Part shown: one piece after another, positions 52,789 to 57,381 of the stretch | Layout: every line of letters starts with the position of its first letter | Position numbering within the stretch: position 1 is the first letter of the stretch | Assembly: GCA_012799635.1 (NCBI GenBank) | Contig: JAAZKW010000050.1 | Location: forward strand, 1 to 57,381 | From: Mollicutes bacterium | GTDB taxonomy: Bacteria; Bacillota_I; Bacilli_A; RF39; UBA660 | Length of the DNA stretch: 57,381 nucleotides | Direction: 5' to 3' | Translations under genes and position numbers: made by a program | The notes under the pieces: generated by a model | What the model saw: only the letters and a program-made list of their open reading frames with translations | Databases searched by the model: none | Told to the model about the DNA's origin: nothing

Positions 52789-54012
52789 ATGAAATTTATA
52801 GATAATATCAAAAAAGAAGATTATATAAGCTTTTGGGAAAAACACCCTAATTCACATTTTTTAAATGCATACTTTTGGGGAAAGGCTAATAAAGCACAAA
52901 GAAATCAAGAACCTGTTTATGTGGGAATGACAGATGATAAAGGAAATATATTATGTGAAACCCTTTTATTAAAAAGAAAAACGCCCCTTAACATGTGTTA
53001 TTATTATGCGCCGCGAGGATTTGTTATTGATTGGAATGATAAAAAATTAGTAACTGCTTTTACTAAGGAACTAAAAAAATATTTAGAAAAAACTAATGCT
53101 ATATATTTAAAAGTTGACCCTGGAATAGAATATCAAGATATTGATGAAGAAGCAAATCCTATTAAAAATGATAATAATAATTATGAATTATTTAATTTTT
53201 TAATATCATTAGGTTATAAACATCAGGGGTTTAATAAATTATATGAAAAAAATCAACCACGTTATACTTTTAGAACATATTTTAAAAACTATAAAACTTT
53301 TGAAGATGTAGAAAAAACTATTTCTAAAACTTTTATGCGTTCTATTAAAAGGAGTTATAATTATGAATTAACAATATCTTTAGAGGATAATGTAGATCAT
53401 CTTTATAATTTAATTTCTTTAGTTGCATTAAAAGATGGCTTTGAGCCTTTTAGTAAAAAATATTATGAAGATATTTTTAATTCTTATTATGAATATGGTT
53501 ATGCTAAAAATTATACCGCAAGAATTAATCCTCAAAAGATTATTTCAAGTTTCGAAGATATCATTTCAAAAGAAAAAAATATTGATCGTATTAATAAATT
53601 CAAAAAAGATATTGAATTTTTAAAAACCAAAATTAAAGATGATGAAGATGAGTTTGTTATAGCTTCATTAGTGTGTGTGTACACTAAAAAAGGTGCTTGG
53701 TCACTTTATGTAGGAAGTGATGAAACCGCTGAATATACTGGAACTGTTAATCGTCTTTATTATGAATTTATGAAAGATGCTTATAATGACAAAAGAGATT
53801 TTGCTGATCTTTTTGGTACTATTGGAGATCCTCATTCTAAATTTAAAAATTTATCAGGAATATATGAATATAAGAAAAAACTAGGTGGTAAATATGTAGA
53901 ATTTATCGGAGAGTTTGACATTATTAATAAACCCTTTTGGTATAAAATACTACCTACAATGCTTTCTTTTTATAGAAAAATTAAGAAAATTATAAAAAGA
54001 AAAGGAGATTAA
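52789..54012 (+). CDS. FemX/FemAB-family aminoacyltransferase
   Basis: 407 residues. FemAB enzymes transfer an amino acid from aminoacyl-tRNA onto the lysine side chain of peptidoglycan precursors at the inner membrane face, building the cross-bridge. Blocks: WEKHPNSHFLNAYFWGKA, KTPLNMCYYYAPRGFVIDW, FLISLGYKHQGFNK, FADLFGTIGDPHSKFKNLSG and YVEFIGEFDIINKPFWYKI. The first residue added cannot be told. Monocistronic on the plus strand with a terminator overlapping its stop. Confidence 0.88.
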   Translation: MKFIDNIKKEDYISFWEKHPNSHFLNAYFWGKANKAQRNQEPVYVGMTDDKGNILCETLLLKRKTPLNMCYYYAPRGFVIDWNDKKLVTAFTKELKKYLEKTNAIYLKVDPGIEYQDIDEEANPIKNDNNNYELFNFLISLGYKHQGFNKLYEKNQPRYTFRTYFKNYKTFEDVEKTISKTFMRSIKRSYNYELTISLEDNVDHLYNLISLVALKDGFEPFSKKYYEDIFNSYYEYGYAKNYTARINPQKIISSFEDIISKEKNIDRINKFKKDIEFLKTKIKDDEDEFVIASLVCVYTKKGAWSLYVGSDETAEYTGTVNRLYYEFMKDAYNDKRDFADLFGTIGDPHSKFKNLSGIYEYKKKLGGKYVEFIGEFDIINKPFWYKILPTMLSFYRKIKKIIKRKGD

Positions 54013-54026
54013 CCCTTTTCTTTTTT
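53995..54026 (+). terminator. Terminator overlapping the end of femX
   Basis: AGAAAAGG (in the last codons) pairs with CCTTTTCT just after the stop and is followed by T6. Confidence 0.65.
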
Positions 54027-54285
54027 AATGAAAGTAAGTTTTGAATGACGTGGACTAATTTGCGCTTTGAAGTATATGATTTTTATAATAGGTTGTATGA
54101 TATGAATAATTTAAGAATAATAATGTATTTATGTTATCCAAAACCCACTTCCAATATTCATTATACTCACCTTTATATTATCTTCAATGCATTGGACAAA
54201 ATATGACAAAAGATTTATTTTCTTCCTTTCTAGGAAGATTATATTATATAAGACTGACATTTTCAAAAAAATTTGACACTTGGCA
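54027..54285. other. Non-coding segment with IS-end relic C
   Basis: No gene supported. Bases 54218-54270 are identical to 30923-30975, including the hairpin CTTCCT/AGGAAG and GACTGACATTTTC. The following TTTGACA matches the IS right end at the left window edge. A 64-codon ORF here (54129-54323) lacks an RBS and family support. Confidence 0.7.
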
Positions 54286-54922
54286 TTAAAAAATAGTCTT
54301 TGATAAATATTTAATAATATCACTAAGATGCTTGATAGATTTTATATCATCTTCGGCTATTCCATAATATAAAGCATTCCAACCATTTTCTATTGGCATT
54401 AAATAATCACTTTTTAAAGTATCACCAATATGTAAAAATTCATCTGACTTATAACCGGTTTTTTGTTCAATATATTTATAGCTTTCTTTATCATCTTTTG
54501 TATAACCAATGTCATAAGAGTAAAAAACATAATCAGCAAGGCATAATAAATCTTTATCTAAATTATTAGCAAATAAATAGCACGAATTAGAAAAAAAGAT
54601 TATTTTATAGCCTTCTTTTTTAAGTTTTTTAATAACTTCTTTTGCTTCCTTATTTATTATTGTTTCTTCTTCTTGATTAAATTTATTGTGAAAAAAATTA
54701 TTAATATCATCGCTTTCATTAATATTTAGTACTTGACAAAACGATTTAACTAAAAAAGAAAATTTACCTTTTTTTTTGAAAAACCTCTTTATAGGCAAAT
54801 CTTACTTCATCATATGGCTTTGCAACAAGATGAGTTAATTTCTTTAAATTATATTGATCTTCCTTATTATTTTTATTTAATAATATAGTTCCGCCAATAT
54901 CAAAGGAAATTACTTTAATCAT
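54286..54922 (-). pseudogene. HAD-like hydrolase, split by a frameshift at A9
   Basis: The gene starts at ATG 54922 (overlapping the grpB stop, ATGATTAA) and encodes MIKVISFDIGGTILLNKNNK, the HAD motif I (DxGGT). It reads to VFQKKR and stops. A +1 shift at the A9 run (complement of 54769-54777) joins it to a frame encoding KGKFSFLVKSF, then IIFFSNSCY (motif II) and FLHIGDTLKSDYLMPIENGW (motif IV) to 54286. Together this is a complete HAD phosphatase of about 210 residues. An extra A, slippage or a sequencing error could explain it. Confidence 0.72.
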
Positions 54923-55442
54923 TGTATTCTTTTTTTGCTAAATTAACTATATTAGTAATAAACTCATTTTTACCTTGGGTATATTTAGCCCTTTCATTTG
55001 AATATTTTTTAGCTAATTTATTTTTTAAATCACAATATTCTTTTAAAGCAGATGGATGATCCATTAAATATCTTTTAAAATATGTTTGATTATAATATGT
55101 ATTACTATTTTTCGTTGTAAAATGAAGATAATGAGTTCTAGCATCTTCTGGGCCTTTAGCAAAGAAATATCTATCACTTACTCCTTGTTGTCCCCTATTT
55201 TCATAATCATAATTTTTTAATAAATCATCTACTTCATTAATATCATTTAAATCTTCTATAACAATTAAAATATCAATTACTGGTTTAGCCAGTAATCCAG
55301 GAATAGATGTACTACCAATATGATGAATTTCTATTATTTTATCTTTTAAGACCTTTTTTAATAATTCTTCTTCTTTCTTATATTCCTTTTCCCAGTTTTT
55401 ATCATAATTTAAAAGTTCAACTATTCCTCTTTTAAGTGCCAT
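54915..55442 (-). CDS. GrpB family protein (UPF0157 nucleotidyltransferase-like)
   Basis: 175 residues. IEIHHIGSTSIPGLLAKPVIDILIVIED is the GrpB/UPF0157 signature (GSTS...PxIDI), a minimal nucleotidyltransferase fold. Family members are mostly uncharacterised, and some are fused to dephospho-CoA kinase. The start follows GGAGGAAAT. It overlaps the HAD gene by 8 nt, so both were one operon. Confidence 0.85.
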   Translation of the reverse strand: MALKRGIVELLNYDKNWEKEYKKEEELLKKVLKDKIIEIHHIGSTSIPGLLAKPVIDILIVIEDLNDINEVDDLLKNYDYENRGQQGVSDRYFFAKGPEDARTHYLHFTTKNSNTYYNQTYFKRYLMDHPSALKEYCDLKNKLAKKYSNERAKYTQGKNEFITNIVNLAKKEYND

Positions 55443-55474
55443 ATTTCCTCCAATATAATTTTATTTTAACACAT

Positions 55475-55616
55475 TTATCTTTGAATATTAAAACTTTTAT
55501 TTATTTCATGTAACAAATCATCATTTAAGATGTTTATAATTGTTTCAAGTTTTACAAATAATTGTTTACCTTTTTTCTGTTAATTTAAAACTATTAAAAT
55601 TTCGATCAAGTATTTT
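55475..55616 (-). pseudogene. MarR-family regulator C-terminal remnant
   Basis: On the minus strand the fragment reads ILDRNFNSFKLTEK and then, after an A-run shift, GKQLFVKLETIINILNDDLL...INKSFNIQR and a stop. LxxRxxxxxxxxLTEKGKxL is the wing end of MarR-type winged helices. The N-terminal two thirds are missing, so it is a decayed gene. The assignment rests on about 45 residues. Confidence 0.4.
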
Positions 55617-55640
55617 TCAAGGCAAATCAGTGCTTGGCAT

Positions 55641-55667
55641 TAAAAAACCTGCTTTTTTAAGCAGGTT
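55641..55667 (-). terminator. Terminator after serS
   Basis: AACCTGCTT/AAGCAGGTT hairpin with a four-base loop, then T6 on the minus strand, right after the serS stop. Confidence 0.88.
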
Positions 55668-55671
55668 ATAA

Positions 55672-56958
55672 TTACTTTTTAGGAATAAGTTTTTCTTTTC
55701 CGCCCATATAAGGCCTTAAAGCCTTAGGTATAGTTACTGTTCCATCTTCGTTATAATTGTTCTCTAAAAGCGCTATTAAGCCCCTAGAAGTAGCTACTAC
55801 AGTATTATTTAAAGTATGTAAGAAATAACTACCTTTTTCATTTCTAGCTCTAATAGCAAGTCTTCTAGCTTGAGCATCAGAAAGATTAGAACAAGAGGCA
55901 ACTTCGAAATATTTTTGTTGTCTTGGACTCCAAGCTTCAATATCACATGATTTAACTTTTAAATCAGCAAGATCTCCAGAACAACATTCAAATTGTCTTA
56001 CGGGGATATTCCACATTCTAAATAAATCAACTGTTAATTTCCACATCTTATTATACCAATCCATAGAATCTTTCGGCTCACATATAACAACCATTTCTTG
56101 CTTTTCAAATTGATGAACTCTATAAGTGCCTCTTTCTTCGATACCATGAGATCCTATTTCTTTTCTAAAGCAAGGCGAATAAGAAGTAAGAGTGATTGGA
56201 AGTTTATCTTTTTCTGTTATTTGATCTTTAAATTTACCTATCATTGAATGTTCTGATGTACCAATTAAATATAAGTCTTCATTTTCTATCTTATACATCA
56301 TAACATCTCTTTCAGCAAATGACATAACACCATTTACAACATCACTGCGAATCATAAATGGTGGAATACAATATGTAAAACCATTATCAATCATATAGTC
56401 TCTTGCATGAGCAAGCATAGCATCATTAAGACGTGCAATATCACCCATCAAATAATAAAAGCCCTCACCAGAAGTTCTTCCTGCAGATTCTTTATCAATA
56501 CCATCAAATTTAGTCATAATATCTGCATGATGAGGAATTTCATATTCTGGTTTATATGCTTTGCCATATCTTTCAATTTCAACATTTTCAGAATCATCTT
56601 TACCTATTGGTACGCTATCATCAATAATATTCGGAATAATTAACATTATTTCTCTTATTTCCTCAGCTAAGATTCCTTCTTCTTTTTCTAAAGCCTCAAG
56701 TTCTTTATTTATTTTATTTACTTTTTCTTTAGTAGCAGATACCATATCCATCTTTTTATCACGAACAAAAGCGCCTATTTGACTACTTATTTCATTTCTT
56801 TGATTTCTAAGTTCATCTGCCATAGTCTTTATTTCACGATATCTAATATCCTTTTCATAAACTTCATCTACTTTAGATAATTTTTCATCTTGAAACTTCT
56901 TTTTAATATTTTCTTTAACTAATTCTTTTTGTTCTCTTATTAATTTAATATCGATCAT
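55672..56958 (-). CDS. serS: Seryl-tRNA synthetase
   Basis: 428 residues, class II. The N-terminal coiled-coil tRNA-binding arm runs from about 30 to 105. Motif 2 is SPCFRKEIGSHG with GTYRVHQFEKQEMV, and motif 3 lies in NTVVATSRGLIALLENN. LIGTSEHSMIG binds serine. The length is normal. The start ATG follows AAAGGGTGAAAA. A complete serine T-box leader and a promoter lie upstream, and a strong terminator lies downstream, so it is monocistronic. Confidence 0.97.
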   Translation of the reverse strand: MIDIKLIREQKELVKENIKKKFQDEKLSKVDEVYEKDIRYREIKTMADELRNQRNEISSQIGAFVRDKKMDMVSATKEKVNKINKELEALEKEEGILAEEIREIMLIIPNIIDDSVPIGKDDSENVEIERYGKAYKPEYEIPHHADIMTKFDGIDKESAGRTSGEGFYYLMGDIARLNDAMLAHARDYMIDNGFTYCIPPFMIRSDVVNGVMSFAERDVMMYKIENEDLYLIGTSEHSMIGKFKDQITEKDKLPITLTSYSPCFRKEIGSHGIEERGTYRVHQFEKQEMVVICEPKDSMDWYNKMWKLTVDLFRMWNIPVRQFECCSGDLADLKVKSCDIEAWSPRQQKYFEVASCSNLSDAQARRLAIRARNEKGSYFLHTLNNTVVATSRGLIALLENNYNEDGTVTIPKALRPYMGGKEKLIPKK

Positions 56959-57002
56959 TTTTTCACCCTTTCTTTTAATTAATAATCTTTTAAAACAAAA
57001 AG

Positions 57003-57192
57003 ATGATACCCTAAGGAGTAATTTCTTACGGTACCATCCTTTATTTTACTTCATTATATATAACGGTTATTAACCGGAGATGATTAATCTCTCTTTAGAA
57101 AGTAGATTTCTGTTAAATATTATATCTATTTCCACCAACCACAGACTCTCTTTAATATTTAGGTAACATACTTATCTTTCCTCAAGCAATTT
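57003..57192 (-). promoter_or_regulatory. T-box leader of serS (Ser specifier UCU)
   Basis: On the minus strand Stem I has GAAAG pairing CTTTC, with TCT-A directly before the 3' strand: specifier UCU (Ser). The apical part has GTTGGTGGAAA. The antiterminator AAGGATGGTACCG...CTCCTT contains the T-box core TGGTACCG. The competing terminator GATGGTACC/GGGTATCATC runs into T5. Uncharged tRNA-Ser should allow read-through into serS. Confidence 0.9.
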
Positions 57193-57197
57193 AAATT

Positions 57198-57226
57198 ATT
57201 TTATCACTATTATTGTTTTAAATCAA
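57198..57226 (-). promoter_or_regulatory. Promoter of serS T-box transcript
   Basis: TTGATT (57221-57226) and TAAAAT (57198-57203), 17-base spacer, minus strand. Confidence 0.7.
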
Positions 57227-57259
57227 GGGCTATTTTCTATCATATTCCCTACTATATGA

Positions 57260-57302
57260 TTATTCCGTGATAATGTCTTAATAGTTATTCCGCGATTATG
57301 TC
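57260..57302 (+). repeat. Left end of IS element with two direct repeats
   Basis: TTATTCCGTGATAATGTC (57260-57277) and TTATTCCGCGATTATGTC (57285-57302) are 25-bp-spaced direct repeats just before the transposase start. Their GATAATGTC core is the complement of the GACATTATC in relics A and B. Confidence 0.65.
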
Positions 57303-57336
57303 CCAACTATGTTATATTACACCATTGAGGTGGAAA

Positions 57337-57381
57337 ATGAGAAAGGTTATATTAAGAATGAATGAACAACAAAAATATGAA
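57337..57381 (+). CDS. Transposase N-terminus (partial, ISNCY/IS1202-like)
   Basis: ATG at 57337 after TGAGGTGGAAA; 15 codons (MRKVILRMNEQQKYE) run off the right edge. The sequence resembles the start of ISNCY/IS1202-type transposases, which continue into a helix-turn-helix. The flanking direct repeats support a mobile element. Confidence 0.6.
   Translation, partial: MRKVILRMNEQQKYE

Noticed and set aside
54129-54323. 64-codon minus-strand ORF beside femX
   Set aside because: No RBS, covers the IS-end relic, and its frame runs into the 3' end of the HAD gene; probably chance.

Overview
The window is a low-GC, AT-rich bacterial chromosome segment. Ribosome-binding sites are strong (GGAGG-type), start codons include TTG and GTG, and the genetic code is standard, since Trp is TGG throughout. 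FemX, DgkA, RecO, Era, RpsU and T-box leaders point to Bacillota; an uncultured gut Bacilli/Erysipelotrichales or RF39-like lineage is my inference. Both window edges fall inside copies of what looks like one insertion sequence: a transposase C-terminus at 1-66 and a transposase N-terminus at 57337-57381. The contig therefore probably breaks at a repeated IS.

Regions: (a) 1-0.5 kb: IS end and a Thr/Val tRNA pair. (b) 0.5-11.3 kb: mostly housekeeping genes on the minus strand: NUDIX, glycosyltransferase, cysS, a papain-like amidase, glyQS with a T-box-like leader, tdk, recO, era, dgkA, ybeY, vanZ-like and rpsU, plus a plus-strand UvrD-type helicase. (c) 11.3-14.1 kb: a bacteriocin-type locus with a C39-peptidase ABC exporter, a small membrane protein and two very short double-glycine peptides. 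(d) 14.4-20.3 kb: a tightly overlapping operon of a B12-binding radical SAM protein (split by a frameshift), a dephospho-CoA-kinase-like/radical SAM fusion, a DUF3419-like transferase, a protein with two 39-residue tandem repeats, an ATP-grasp ligase and a methyltransferase. It resembles an undescribed peptide-modification cluster. (e) 20.4-30.9 kb: accessory single genes (NTF2-like, nucleotidyltransferase, SDR lacking its Lys, lipoprotein, short PurA paralogue, beta-lactamase-like, SMODS-type Nudix, Ham1, phosphatase, Sir2).

(f) 31.0-50.9 kb: a surface-fibre island bounded by a perfect 37-bp inverted repeat that matches IS-end sequences. It holds tRNA-Arg, a 508-aa cytoplasmic protein, a 34-aa ORF, a 2778-aa YGGGN-repeat surface protein, several SipW-dependent TasA/CalY-like subunits with three SipW-type signal peptidases, and, in the same operon, a membrane-anchored McrB-like AAA+ ATPase with a DUF2357 protein but no visible nuclease. 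My reading is a secreted fibre/adhesin assembly system with a repurposed McrB-type motor.

(g) 51.0-57.4 kb: miaB, femX, a frameshifted HAD hydrolase, grpB, a marR remnant, serS with a canonical T-box, and the left end of the IS.

Main candidates for something new are regions (d) and (f), followed by the two-peptide locus (c). All function calls come from reading motifs by eye; no database search was done.
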